Below are positions 16,656-24,610 of a stretch of DNA of 40,132 nt, in pieces. The notes below the pieces were generated by a model. That model had not been told where the DNA came from, ran no database searches, and saw nothing but the letters and a program-made list of their open reading frames with translations. Source of the DNA: Bacteroidales bacterium UBA6366 (GTDB taxonomy: Bacteria; Bacteroidota; Bacteroidia; Bacteroidales; UBA932); contig DJRG01000002.1 of NCBI GenBank assembly GCA_002438845.1, positions 1 through 40,132 on the forward strand. Direction: 5' to 3'. Position numbers and translations under genes: made by a program. How positions within the stretch are numbered: position 1 is the stretch's first letter; every line of letters starts with the position of its first letter.

Positions 16656-17738
16656 TTACATTTCAATGAGGACCTTGCCTCCGAATACCCAGTTGTCCAC
16701 AGTGACCCGGAACATAATCGGGGTCAGGGTCACCGTGTAATGGTACTCAAAATTGCGGACGATGTTGAAGAAATGTGTCTCTGGCTGTCCGTCATAATCC
16801 CTGAAGTCGATCTGGTATGTTACACCACTGTCTTTCACTTTCAACTCTATGTGCGAGCGGTCGCTGCATGCCGTGCCCGAAGGATCCGCGTTGAGATATT
16901 CAGGAACATAGATTGTCCAACTCTTTTTGTCCGCGCTTGGGGCGAAGCCAAGCGTGCTCCTAGCCGGGTCATTGTAGGAGGAACCGCCTGCCAGATGTAC
17001 GGTCGCTTCGGAAAGGCTGCTGTTGGTCGTGTAGTCGTACATTTCCAACGGAGCGCAGGCGAATCTCTTGTTGTAGTTGCTCAGTGTCACCGAACTAAGC
17101 GAGGCCGAGGAATCATCGCTAAGGCATACTGTGATTTTCGCGAATGCGCGAAGCAGGTAAATTTCTCCGAGATATGTCTCAACGTCAGAGTTGAAGGATA
17201 TCTTATTCTTGTGGGTCTTTACTCCGTACATAGGAATCGGGCTGTTCTTGGATGGGGTGAACGGAGCCGTGTAATCGCCCATAGCCCAGTCCGCTTTGCA
17301 GACATTTTCGATGGTGGTCTCTCCGACCTTGAGCCCCTTTGGATCAGATGGCCAGTTGGCCAGAGCCACAATCTTGAATCCGGTCTTTGGCGGGTTCTGA
17401 ATTGTGCCACTAAGTTCCCATGTGTCAGGATATTCACTGTTATCTGTCGGTAAAACCTTCTCTGGCTCAAAACTTTGCAGGAATATGCCGTCCTTGTCGA
17501 AGAACAGGATGTGAAGCTTGTTGACATCGATGAAATTCTCGTAACCGGTTCCTGGCACTTCATCTTCGGTGAGGGCTCTGGATGCGGCGGACCCGCCAGC
17601 ACACGCACTGACGCGCAGGCTTACATGCATGACGCTCTCATCGCAGTCGTCTCCCTCTTCGTAGATCAGTTTCCCGCAAGAGAGAAGCGACATGCAGCTG
17701 AGCGTCGCCAGCAAAAGAATATGCAAGGTCCTTTTCAC
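16656..17738 (-). CDS. FimB/Mfa2-like fimbrial lipoprotein (second of two)
   Basis: 360 aa. The start is GTG (17736-17738), giving VKRTLHILLLATLSCMSLLSC; no ATG fits nearby. The lipobox Cys21 begins CGKLIYEEGDDC (21-32), the N-terminal signature of Mfa2/FimB-type proteins. The body has a FimA-like beta fold: NKLHILFFDKDGIFLQSF, IVALANWP, YLLRAFAKITV, SSVTLSNYN and a C-terminal FEYHYTVTLTP...VDNWVFGG. It is sandwiched between the other Mfa2-like gene (17-bp gap) and the tip gene. Mfa2 anchors the fimbria and limits its length in Porphyromonas, while other members are adaptors below the tip. Here it is probably an adaptor. Confidence 0.85.
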   Translation of the reverse strand: MKRTLHILLLATLSCMSLLSCGKLIYEEGDDCDESVMHVSLRVSACAGGSAASRALTEDEVPGTGYENFIDVNKLHILFFDKDGIFLQSFEPEKVLPTDNSEYPDTWELSGTIQNPPKTGFKIVALANWPSDPKGLKVGETTIENVCKADWAMGDYTAPFTPSKNSPIPMYGVKTHKNKISFNSDVETYLGEIYLLRAFAKITVCLSDDSSASLSSVTLSNYNKRFACAPLEMYDYTTNSSLSEATVHLAGGSSYNDPARSTLGFAPSADKKSWTIYVPEYLNADPSGTACSDRSHIELKVKDSGVTYQIDFRDYDGQPETHFFNIVRNFEYHYTVTLTPIMFRVTVDNWVFGGKVLIEM

Positions 17739-17755
17739 CGATTTATTTCACTTTG

Positions 17756-18844
17756 CTATAAATCCGTGTCTTGAAGCACAACCTTCCAAGAGTTGATGTA
17801 GATGAATGAGTTGGCCCAGTTCTCGTTTTTGTCGAGGAAGAACACCATGTTGTAGTCGTCCTGGCGGTCGAGATATTCCTGGTCTGGGATGGCTTTGTTG
17901 TAGTGTCCTTTGACGAGAAGGGCGTAGTCGATCAGCGGGACGGAGAGTACGGTCGTTCCGGTCTCCTTGTTTCTGATGTGGAGTCTTGGCTTGTGGCCCA
18001 TGACAAGGCGTCCTGTCGTAAGCTCGGCAAGGGCGACACCGAAGGACTCGGTCGCTGAGCCTGCCGAAGCGACCGATGTGGCTGGTGAGCTTTGTCGAAC
18101 CACGGGCTCAGTCATTTCGACAGGCTCAGTGACCGAGCGGGTGTCCACCTCGGCGGAGCCGGAGGAGACCGACCAGGCTCGGTAGGTAACGCTGTCGCAC
18201 GGAAGGAGGCTGTTGTTCCAGTCCATCTTCCCGTTGTCGTCAGTGATGAAGAACTCGAATTTGTCCTTGTCCACCGGCTTTCCGGAGAGGTGCTGGAGCA
18301 CGACCTTGAAATAGTTGGTGTTCTTCATCAGAGACAATGTGACCATTACGGTCCCCTCGTCAGCCGAGAAATCAGCCTCCGCAAGGTACCCATAGTAAAG
18401 GTCGTCTATCCGCCCGTCAGTGTAGACGGAACCATCGGTGTCACTCTTATGGTTGAGTGCGCAGCCCAGATCGTTCCGCACCTTGGCCTGAGGAAATGTC
18501 CAAGACTTGTACTCATCAGCGTCGCACCAGGCAAGCAGTCCATACTTCCCGGCAGGCACATCGACTTCCATTGAATATCCTTCCGCGGCGAGAGCGTCAC
18601 CGCTTTCGGTCTTTGACCAGACTATGCCGCCATCCTCATCGAGCACATATAGAGTCACGCTGTGCACTTCATGGGCGAAGGCGTCAGCGAACTTCATGTT
18701 CATGTCGTAGCGGAACCTCACTCGGTAGGAGACGGCGCAGTCGCCCTCGTCCTCGTAGATGAGTCCGCCGCAGGAGACAGCCATTCCGCCCGCCAGTGCC
18801 ATGGCAAGCAGTCCGACGAATGTCCTTTTGAATACAGACAGCAT
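17756..18844 (-). CDS. FimB/Mfa2-family fimbrial anchor lipoprotein (first of two)
   Basis: 362 aa. The signal ends GMAVSC with Cys25 and opens into CGGLIYEDEGDC (25-36), the Mfa2/FimB signature. YRVRFRYDMNMKFADAFAHEV, SVTLYVLDEDG, YGLLAWCDA and the terminal SFIYINSWKVVLQDTDL are typical. Mfa2 proteins sit at the outer membrane, hold the base of the fimbria and cap its length. Residues about 237-265 (SVTEPVEMTEPVV, then SSPATSVASAGSATES) are low-complexity and encoded by three palindromic elements at 18050-18134, so they look inserted. A hairpin separates this gene from the major subunit gene upstream. Confidence 0.88.
   Translation of the reverse strand: MLSVFKRTFVGLLAMALAGGMAVSCGGLIYEDEGDCAVSYRVRFRYDMNMKFADAFAHEVHSVTLYVLDEDGGIVWSKTESGDALAAEGYSMEVDVPAGKYGLLAWCDADEYKSWTFPQAKVRNDLGCALNHKSDTDGSVYTDGRIDDLYYGYLAEADFSADEGTVMVTLSLMKNTNYFKVVLQHLSGKPVDKDKFEFFITDDNGKMDWNNSLLPCDSVTYRAWSVSSGSAEVDTRSVTEPVEMTEPVVRQSSPATSVASAGSATESFGVALAELTTGRLVMGHKPRLHIRNKETGTTVLSVPLIDYALLVKGHYNKAIPDQEYLDRQDDYNMVFFLDKNENWANSFIYINSWKVVLQDTDL
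18050..18134. repeat. Cluster of three palindromic elements inside the Mfa2-like gene
   Basis: Copy 1 (18050-18074) has arms GGTCGCT/AGCGACC around GAGCCTGCCGA. Copy 2 (18083-18102) has arms TGGT/ACCA around GAGCTTTGTCGA. Copy 3 (18111-18133) is inverted, with arms GTCA/TGAC around TTTCGACAGGCTCAG. Alternating orientation of a shared core resembles REP/BIME clusters, which normally lie between genes. Confidence 0.7.
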
Positions 18845-18876
18845 AGCGGTTGATTTTGTTATTTATTTTCAAGAAC

Positions 18877-18904
18877 ATCACCGGCACCGGCCGGCACCGG
18901 TGAT
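18877..18904 (-). promoter_or_regulatory. Hairpin between the major subunit and anchor genes
   Basis: ATCACCGG (18877-18884) and CCGGTGAT (18897-18904) form an 8-bp stem, with further CCGG self-pairing inside the 12-nt loop. It lies 38 bp after the Mfa1-like stop and lacks a T tract. It could stabilise the upstream message or partly attenuate transcription, so that the shaft subunit outnumbers the anchor. Confidence 0.5.
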
Positions 18905-18942
18905 ATTCCCGAAGTTAAATGGTTCTTTATGAATATTCCCGA

Positions 18943-20691
18943 CTAAAGATCCACGCTTTGATTGACAACCTTCCAAGAGAGGACGTTGATCTTTGCGGCC
19001 ACATAGTAGCTCTTTATGTCTTCGTCGTTAGGTACAATCACCTCGTCAGGGTCATTCACGGCCTTGCCAAGATTCCTGATGCTGTTGATGGTGACGATGT
19101 AGTAGTGGTTCCTGACCACGCCATAGTCACCTTCCTTTACCTCGTAACCCTCTGCGGTCTTGTTGCTCTGACGGAGATGCTCGATCGGAATGTTGTAGTA
19201 CATTTCACCATTCTTGTAGAAAGAGCATCCGGTGTTGTACTTATATTGAGTGGTTCCGTTCAGCATTTTGTTCGCGTCATCTGTCGTCACGGCTGTCGCG
19301 CTGGAGGATTCAACCGCACTCCTTGAACCATAGTAATAGTTGTCTGCAACCTTGAGTTCAACGTGGGCGTAACCGTCAGCTGAAGGTTCTACTTTAAGGT
19401 CATCGACACTTACCTTGGTGTAAGTCTCGCCTGAGGTTCCTGTGGTCTTTTTCCAGAAGATCTTGTCAGTGTTCTTCGCCTCATAGTCGTTGAGGGCGGC
19501 GTTTTTGTAAGAAGTCTCGTCAGCGTAGAGTTTTCCGTTGTAGTTGTACAATGTGAGGACATTGCCGTCTTTGTCGACGATCTGGGCTCCGAGAAGAACG
19601 CTGGTGGCTGTGCTGGAGAGATTCTTTTTCATGACTGTCTCTGTGTTAGTGTTCTCGCGGCAGTAGGCGTTCGCTCCGATTCCAACAGCAAGGCTATTGT
19701 AGGAGATGTAGTTCAGAGTTACATCGGTGGCGTCCTTGTAATGTCCGGTACTTGAGTCGAATGTGTTTGGGTAAACACCATTGTCGTAGTTCGTTGACTG
19801 GGTCCAGTAGCTTCTGTGGTTGTTGGCGTCATTCCAATCGAATCCGAGTCCGGTACTATTCCATGAGGTGTTGATGTTCTTGAAACAGAACGAGTTCTTG
19901 GTGGTGGCGTTGAGACCCCAACCTTTAACCTTGAAGTACAGGTCCTTGGCCGCTCCATTAACTTCGAATGTTCCGATTTTTCCTCCATTTATGTTAAGAG
20001 TGCCGCCGAACTCGACCTTGACCTTGGCCGCAAGTCTCTCGACGTAAGCCTCCACAGGATTGCCGCTTTGAACAGCCTTTACCGCAGACTCCTGGAAGTT
20101 GGCCGGGGTGAGCTTTGTGCAGAAATAGCCTGTCCTTTCATCCCCGTTGTTGAATGTAGAGCTGGACATCATGAAGTTGGACCAATCAACTTGTGCGTTG
20201 GTACCGACTGTGGCGATCGCTGCCTGAACGGCAGATTTGGCTTCAGTAATGCTCTTATTTTTGATGTTGCCGTTGATCCATTCGTCAGTCGAGTTCAGGA
20301 TCACGGACATAAAGGCCGGATAAAGATTGGATTTCAGGTTTCTCAGAACCACAACCGCTTCAGAAAGTTCCTCGACATTCTCAGTTGTCGATGAGTTTGT
20401 TCCGTTTGGGTTAAATGTCAGCTCTGCATTTTCTTTCTTGACGTACTGGTCGTACGATCCGTCAGCATAGTAGAAGACGAAGTAGGCGTTGTTTATCGCC
20501 TGCTCGTCAGCGGTGCCGAAGTAGAACGGTGGAGTGGCCGGGGTTCCCTTTGTGGCTGGGTCAGAATAGGTGATTTTGACATTGATGTAGGCGTCGCCGT
20601 CCTGAAGCGGAGTCTCGACCGCCTTTTCCTTGTTGCAAGCCATCAGCGCTGCCAGCGCAAGACCTGCGGTTACTAATTGTTTAGCTTTCAT
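18943..20691 (-). CDS. Mfa1/FimA-type major fimbrial subunit
   Basis: 582 aa from the ATG at 20691, chosen because it opens into MKAKQLVTAGLALAALMAC, a lipoprotein signal with Cys19; the frame is open further upstream but without a signal. The N-terminal domain includes YINVKITYSD, INNAYFVFYYADGSYDQYV and LNSTDEWINGN. FQESAVKAVQ and AYVERLAAKVKVEF (about 235-260) are hallmark Mfa1 motifs. The C-terminal fimbrillin domain has CSFYKNGEMYYNIPIEHLRQ, YGVVRNHYYIVTINSI, LGKAVNDPDEVIVP and a final INVLSWKVVNQSVDL. Subunits of this group are lipidated, exported and polymerised by strand exchange. It follows the DUF3868 gene by 40 bp, and the anchor gene is next. Confidence 0.92.
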   Translation of the reverse strand: MKAKQLVTAGLALAALMACNKEKAVETPLQDGDAYINVKITYSDPATKGTPATPPFYFGTADEQAINNAYFVFYYADGSYDQYVKKENAELTFNPNGTNSSTTENVEELSEAVVVLRNLKSNLYPAFMSVILNSTDEWINGNIKNKSITEAKSAVQAAIATVGTNAQVDWSNFMMSSSTFNNGDERTGYFCTKLTPANFQESAVKAVQSGNPVEAYVERLAAKVKVEFGGTLNINGGKIGTFEVNGAAKDLYFKVKGWGLNATTKNSFCFKNINTSWNSTGLGFDWNDANNHRSYWTQSTNYDNGVYPNTFDSSTGHYKDATDVTLNYISYNSLAVGIGANAYCRENTNTETVMKKNLSSTATSVLLGAQIVDKDGNVLTLYNYNGKLYADETSYKNAALNDYEAKNTDKIFWKKTTGTSGETYTKVSVDDLKVEPSADGYAHVELKVADNYYYGSRSAVESSSATAVTTDDANKMLNGTTQYKYNTGCSFYKNGEMYYNIPIEHLRQSNKTAEGYEVKEGDYGVVRNHYYIVTINSIRNLGKAVNDPDEVIVPNDEDIKSYYVAAKINVLSWKVVNQSVDL

Positions 20692-20731
20692 AAAAAATAG
20701 CTTTGTTAGATTATTGTGTTGTTTAGATAAC

Positions 20732-22252
20732 TTATTCTCTTGTCCCTCCGGTTTCCGATCCAGAGGTGTATCTGACATATTCTTTAAATATCCTTGCCTG
20801 CTCAGCCGCTTCCGCCACGCCTTTTTCATTGGCGCTCATGAAATGTTCCACGGCGGTGGAATATTCCTTGGCCATGACGGCCAGCACGCCTCTGGCATAT
20901 TCGGCTTCACCGCCGGCTCCGGCTTTCTTGAGCCTCTCCTCCGCCGTGACGAGGTCTCCGCGCTCCATCGCGGCGTTGGCGGCGTTGAGGTTGGCTACCG
21001 GATCGTCCGGGTACATCACTGCCGCCACCTCAAAGACATGGTTGAACTCGGGACTGCCCGCTTCGAGACTTTCAGCCGCAAGGAAGAACTCTCCAAGGGA
21101 GATTTTCTGAGGCTGGGTTTTCATCACCTTGAGGATCTCGGACGGATCGGTGTAGCTTCGGATGTCGTACTCTATCCTGTACTTGGTGCAGCGCAGGCGA
21201 GGATAGATCTCGCTCAGCATCACCGCGTAGTCTTTAGGATAGTTCTTCTTTATCCTCCATTCACGGGCGTCAGGTTCCAGGCTGGTGTCCATCGCCGCCG
21301 CCAGAATCTTTTCCGCGTCAGGCAGCCCGCTTGTGCGGAGCCATTCGATGAGCCCCTCCCAATTCTCCGGCTCATGATCCACTGTGACTATCACTGGGTC
21401 GAAGTTGTAGAGATCCAGCACGTACCTCCGGATTGTGGCAGTCCTTTCCCTTGCGAGATAGGTGTTGTGGGCGTAGCTTCCTTCCGGCGAGGCGAAACCT
21501 TTGAGACGGATGGATTTCACTGTGATGTCACTGTCGTTGCGCACGGAGTCGATGGTCGAGCGAATCTTGCCGAATTCCGCGACATTGTCGTGATACTCAG
21601 GGTAGATCCCCGTCTTATCGACCGGGAAGTCAATGTAGGCGGTTCCGCTGAGACTTCTCGTCTTAGTCTTCTCGCCCTTGGGGCTGACATAGATCAGTCT
21701 CGGAACATCCGGAACCCAAAGCACCCTGGAGAGTATCTCCGAACATTGGTCCTCAAGAAGCCTCTCGCAGCAGGAATAGTCTCTGCGTCCAAGGACAAGG
21801 CGGCTGTCGTTCATCCAGTCCACATAGGAAACTGTGGCGTGGTACGGAATCACATCGGCCTTTGAGCCGCTTGTGATGGTGGTCTCATCTTCTCCGGAGA
21901 TCATCTTGTCCTTGTCCTTGCGGAGATAATAGTAGTAGCGTTGGCGACCGTACACACCTATGGCCGGCAGGGCGAGGGAATCATCTTCGTTCACAAGATA
22001 AGGGGTGAGAAGTACAGCCTCAGTGCTTTTGACCCTAAGGGCGGAGAGGTCCAGATTCATGTCGACCAGGACGTTGGACCCATCTCGTCTCACTGTCGCG
22101 CTTTGTGTGGTCACTCCTTCAATCCCGGTGCCCCCGTCGCCTTTTCGTGATGTTTCAGCCTCTTGTCCGGATGCGGTGGCCCAAGCGGCGCCGCAAAGGA
22201 AGATCAAACCGAAGCGAAGGATTCTGAATATAATTTCTCTTTTCATGGCCAT
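20732..22252 (-). CDS. DUF3868/OmpA-like outer-membrane protein with TPR tail, fimbrial partner
   Basis: 506 aa. ATGs at 22252 and 22246 are both possible; a signal peptide ends near TASGQ (about 30). An N-terminal DUF3868 region (about 45-200) has VLVDMNLDLSALRVKSTEAVLLTPYL. An OmpA-like part (about 215-320) has IDFPVDKTGIYPEYHDNVAEFGKI...IRLKGFASPEGSYAHNTYLARERTATIRRYV, the peptidoglycan-binding fold. A C-terminal TPR stretch (about 390-490) has VANLNAANAAMERGDLVTAEERL. In Bacteroides-type fimbrial loci this protein stands beside DUF3575 and the fimbrillin gene, so a role in secretion or anchoring is likely. It begins 6 bp after the DUF3575 stop. Confidence 0.88.
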   Translation of the reverse strand: MAMKREIIFRILRFGLIFLCGAAWATASGQEAETSRKGDGGTGIEGVTTQSATVRRDGSNVLVDMNLDLSALRVKSTEAVLLTPYLVNEDDSLALPAIGVYGRQRYYYYLRKDKDKMISGEDETTITSGSKADVIPYHATVSYVDWMNDSRLVLGRRDYSCCERLLEDQCSEILSRVLWVPDVPRLIYVSPKGEKTKTRSLSGTAYIDFPVDKTGIYPEYHDNVAEFGKIRSTIDSVRNDSDITVKSIRLKGFASPEGSYAHNTYLARERTATIRRYVLDLYNFDPVIVTVDHEPENWEGLIEWLRTSGLPDAEKILAAAMDTSLEPDAREWRIKKNYPKDYAVMLSEIYPRLRCTKYRIEYDIRSYTDPSEILKVMKTQPQKISLGEFFLAAESLEAGSPEFNHVFEVAAVMYPDDPVANLNAANAAMERGDLVTAEERLKKAGAGGEAEYARGVLAVMAKEYSTAVEHFMSANEKGVAEAAEQARIFKEYVRYTSGSETGGTRE

Positions 22253-22258
22253 TGACGT

Positions 22259-22885
22259 TTAGAACAGATACACAAGGCTTACGGACATTTTGGTGACGCC
22301 GAAGTAGTCGTGCTGGTCATCGGTCGCGATCTTCTTTCCGCATCCAGAGCAGCGGAAAGTGTCGTACCAAGCATGTACCCAGCCCGCTCCGAGTTCCGCT
22401 TCAAGGTTCCATCGTTGTCCCAGAATCCAAGAATAGCCGTAACCTAATCCGGCTCCAGCCATCCAGCCCTGATAGCGATGGTCCTTGAGAAGGCTCCAGT
22501 CAGTGCCGAAGAGATCGGCGTCGATGTCGAACCCTCCGACATTGAACTGACCTCCAAGCGCATGGAGCCCGAAAAAGTGGCCTGCCCAGGCATCGCACGT
22601 CCAAAGTCTCAGCTCCGGCTGGAGAAGCCAATGCTTGAATTTCCTGTCACCGGAGAACGTCCATGGGTTAAGGTCTCCGGACAGATCAAAGGTCCACCGC
22701 GGGGCGAGCTTGTACTCAAGCCCTGCGTTAAGGGTCGTTGTGGCATCATGGATGATGTTGGTCTTGACAGCTGCGGTCTGGGCGTCAGCTGACGGGCAAA
22801 ACGACATCAAGGAAAGAATCAGCATCAGTGCCAATCCGACTGTCAATCGCATGGAATGTCTGGTATGTGTTAGGTTATTGTTCAT
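22259..22885 (-). CDS. DUF3575 outer-membrane protein, first gene of the fimbrial operon
   Basis: 208 aa. Either the ATG at 22885 or the one at 22852 (MRLTVGLALMLIL) could start it; the signal ends at SADAQ. The DUF3575 pattern is clear: AAVKTNIIHDATTTLNAGLEYKLAPRWTFDLSGDLNPW, LLQPELRLWTCDAWAGHFFGLHALGGQFN, DHRYQGWMAGAGLGYGYSWIL, RWNLEAELGAGW and a C-terminal VSLVYLF suited to a beta-barrel end. A CSGC pair near 187 is unusual for a barrel loop and may form a disulphide. It marks the start of the fimbrial operon, with a long non-coding leader upstream. Confidence 0.88.
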   Translation of the reverse strand: MNNNLTHTRHSMRLTVGLALMLILSLMSFCPSADAQTAAVKTNIIHDATTTLNAGLEYKLAPRWTFDLSGDLNPWTFSGDRKFKHWLLQPELRLWTCDAWAGHFFGLHALGGQFNVGGFDIDADLFGTDWSLLKDHRYQGWMAGAGLGYGYSWILGQRWNLEAELGAGWVHAWYDTFRCSGCGKKIATDDQHDYFGVTKMSVSLVYLF

Positions 22886-22962
22886 ATACTCGATTCTAAT
22901 GTTTCAAAATACCGGCAAGAGTCATTGGATCCCGGAGCAAGTCCAAAGATCTGTGTCTGGCC

Positions 22963-22983
22963 GCAGAGCCTGTCGAAGCGCCC
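22963..22983. repeat. Intergenic copy of the palindromic element
   Basis: GCAGAGCCTGTCGAAGCGCCC shares the core GAGCCTGTCGAAGCG with the copies at 16102 and 18050. Its outer arms are degraded. It is the only copy found outside a gene in this window. Confidence 0.5.
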
Positions 22984-23122
22984 GGCTCCTCCATTCTACC
23001 TCCATGGTATCCCGTGCCTCAGGTTTTGACACTTTGTAAGGATAAGGACACGGAAAAACAGGGGAATAAGATGACTTGTTCTCCTTGCCATATCGTAATA
23101 TGTTGATTGATAATTGGTTACG

Positions 23123-23131
23123 CCCCCCCCC
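23123..23131. repeat. Run of nine C in the fimbrial leader
   Basis: A homopolymer of nine C (nine G on the transcribed sense strand) about 240 nt upstream of the DUF3575 start. With the following GATCGGGCGG it can pair as CGCCC/GGGCG. Tracts this long are prone to slipped-strand length change. Confidence 0.7.
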
Positions 23132-23274
23132 AGATCGGGCGGCAGGCATCTGTTCCAAAGTCTGTCTCAAACCTTGGAAGTCCCATGAACATTGATTCAG
23201 CTATGTTGTCAAGCGACACCATTGTAGTTTAAATGTCTTCGCTCAAGTCTAATTCAGTTTTTCAGGCCGTTTTC

Positions 23275-23310
23275 AAGATTAAGTTACGTTCTTCGCTAAA
23301 CTTCAATCTT
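23275..23310 (-). promoter_or_regulatory. Leader hairpin downstream of the fimbrial promoter
   Basis: AAGATTAAGTT (23275-23285) pairs with AACTTCAATCTT (23299-23310) with one bulge. It begins about 23 nt into the predicted transcript. Its function is not evident. Confidence 0.35.
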
Positions 23311-23339
23311 CGACTCTGGTTCAAGAGCACAATTCTTTG

Positions 23340-23369
23340 CAAATGTAACATATTTATTTCGCTTTCCAA
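23340..23369 (-). promoter_or_regulatory. Predicted promoter of the fimbrial operon
   Basis: Read on the minus strand: TTG (23369-23367), 19-bp spacer, TACATTTG (23347-23340), an exact Bacteroidetes match. Transcription would begin near 23333, leaving a leader of about 450 nt before DUF3575. It lies just after the ROK gene, so the fimbrial operon need not depend on readthrough from the sugar genes. Confidence 0.55.
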
Positions 23370-23400
23370 TAGATTTTTAGGTTAATTTCAAAAATGACGT

Positions 23401-24603
23401 TTACATCAGGCCTAAAAATCTTGTGCGTGCGAGCATGCAACATCCGAGCGCACCGGCCTTGCGGCCAAGTTTGGAGAAGACGACAGTGGTGTCCTTGCTC
23501 ACTATGTTCAATGAATATTTCTTGATGGCAGCGCGGATAGGCAGCATGAGGTAGTCTCCTCCGACGGTTAGTTTCCCGCCAATGACCACCATCTCCGGAT
23601 TGAACAAGTTGATAAGTCCTGCGATGCCTCTTCCGAGGGTTGTCCCAATCTCTCCCATGGCATCAATCGCAACGACATCCTCATCCTCCACGGCTCCAAG
23701 CAAATCGTTAAGTGTGAGCTCTTTGCCTGTCTTGAACTCGTCGGTCAGCATTGACGGACAACCGGCCTCAAGCTTTTCGGTCACAATCCGTTGAAGGGCT
23801 GAGCCGGAGGCTCCTGTCTCCATGCAGCCGACCTTTCCGCAGCGGCAGATCTGCCCGTTGTCCAGAAACGGGAAATGCCCGAACTCTCCGGAATAGCCGG
23901 ATTTTCCATAGTACAGGTCCCCGTTCAGGATCATCCCCATTCCGAGGCCCCATCCGACATTGATGAACAGCACGTTTTTCTCCCCGTTGGCGATTCCGCT
24001 GCGGAACTCTCCGTAAGTCATTGCCCTTGAGTCATTGTCAAGGGCCACCGGAACCCCAAGATCTTCCTCCAGAATGGTGCTCAGAGGTTTGTCCTCATTG
24101 ATGAAATATGTGAAGCTGTAGCCGGAGGTTGTGTTGACTCTCCCTGTGAGATCGACATTGCACGCAAGCATGCGCTCGGCGTTCAATCCATTGCTCTCGA
24201 GGGACTTATGGATGAGTGTGCAGAGTTGCCGGCAAGAATCCTCAGTGTTCCGTAAGGTGAACTCCACATCCTCGTCGTAGGACAGAGTCTGTCCCTTGAA
24301 GTCCATCGTCATGATGTTGGCGTGGTTCCTTTCCAAATCCACACCGACAAAGAAACCAGCGTCAGGATTGAGCCCGAATATGCTGGGTCTTCGACCGCTG
24401 GCCGAGCCTTTTTTCCCAAGATCCTCTAACCATCCGTCGTCAATCAGCTCTCCTACTATCTTTGTGGTGGTCGGAACGCTACAGTTCAGTTCACGGGCGA
24501 AGTCAGCGATGCTGAAATCGCCCGCGTTCATGCACAATTCCAGAATCTTCTGCTTGATTATGGAATTCTTGTCAGAGAGGTTTTCGCTGAAATATTTGAC
24601 CAT
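23401..24603 (-). CDS. ROK-family transcriptional regulator
   Basis: 400 aa from the ATG at 24603; an in-frame TTG precedes it. An N-terminal winged helix-turn-helix (about 12-62) has FSIADFARELNCSVPTTTKIVGELIDDGWL and a GRRPS wing. The ROK sugar-kinase-like fold follows: FFVGVDLERNHANI (about 85), ALDNDSRAMTYGEF, VLFINVGWGLGMGMILNG, and the zinc motif GHFPFLDNGQICRCGKVGCMET with three Cys. ROK regulators (NagC, XylR, Mlc) sense sugars or sugar phosphates. It starts 7 bp after the MFS gene, so the regulator is in the same operon as the transporter. It is the only sugar-type regulator in the window and the likely controller of the divergent locus. Confidence 0.93.
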   Translation of the reverse strand: MVKYFSENLSDKNSIIKQKILELCMNAGDFSIADFARELNCSVPTTTKIVGELIDDGWLEDLGKKGSASGRRPSIFGLNPDAGFFVGVDLERNHANIMTMDFKGQTLSYDEDVEFTLRNTEDSCRQLCTLIHKSLESNGLNAERMLACNVDLTGRVNTTSGYSFTYFINEDKPLSTILEEDLGVPVALDNDSRAMTYGEFRSGIANGEKNVLFINVGWGLGMGMILNGDLYYGKSGYSGEFGHFPFLDNGQICRCGKVGCMETGASGSALQRIVTEKLEAGCPSMLTDEFKTGKELTLNDLLGAVEDEDVVAIDAMGEIGTTLGRGIAGLINLFNPEMVVIGGKLTVGGDYLMLPIRAAIKKYSLNIVSKDTTVVFSKLGRKAGALGCCMLARTRFLGLM

Positions 24604-24610
24604 CAACTTT

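Larger units (their letters stand above)
22886..23400 (-). other. Long leader of the fimbrial operon
   Basis: 515 bp without a convincing gene, between the ROK stop and the DUF3575 start. In transcription order it holds a promoter (23340-23369), a leader hairpin (23275-23310), a run of nine C (23123-23131) and a palindromic-element remnant (22963-22983). A weak TTG-initiated frame at 23170-22922 crosses the homopolymer but has no recognisable features. Confidence 0.6.

Noticed and set aside
20630..21865. Long open frame (+) opposite the DUF3868 and Mfa1-like genes
   Set aside because: It is antisense to two well-supported genes and has no family features; it results from codon composition.
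22922..23170. Open frame of 82 codons (-) spanning the nine-C run
   Set aside because: It begins at TTG, has no recognisable features and runs through a palindromic-element remnant. Kept only as a remote leader-peptide possibility.
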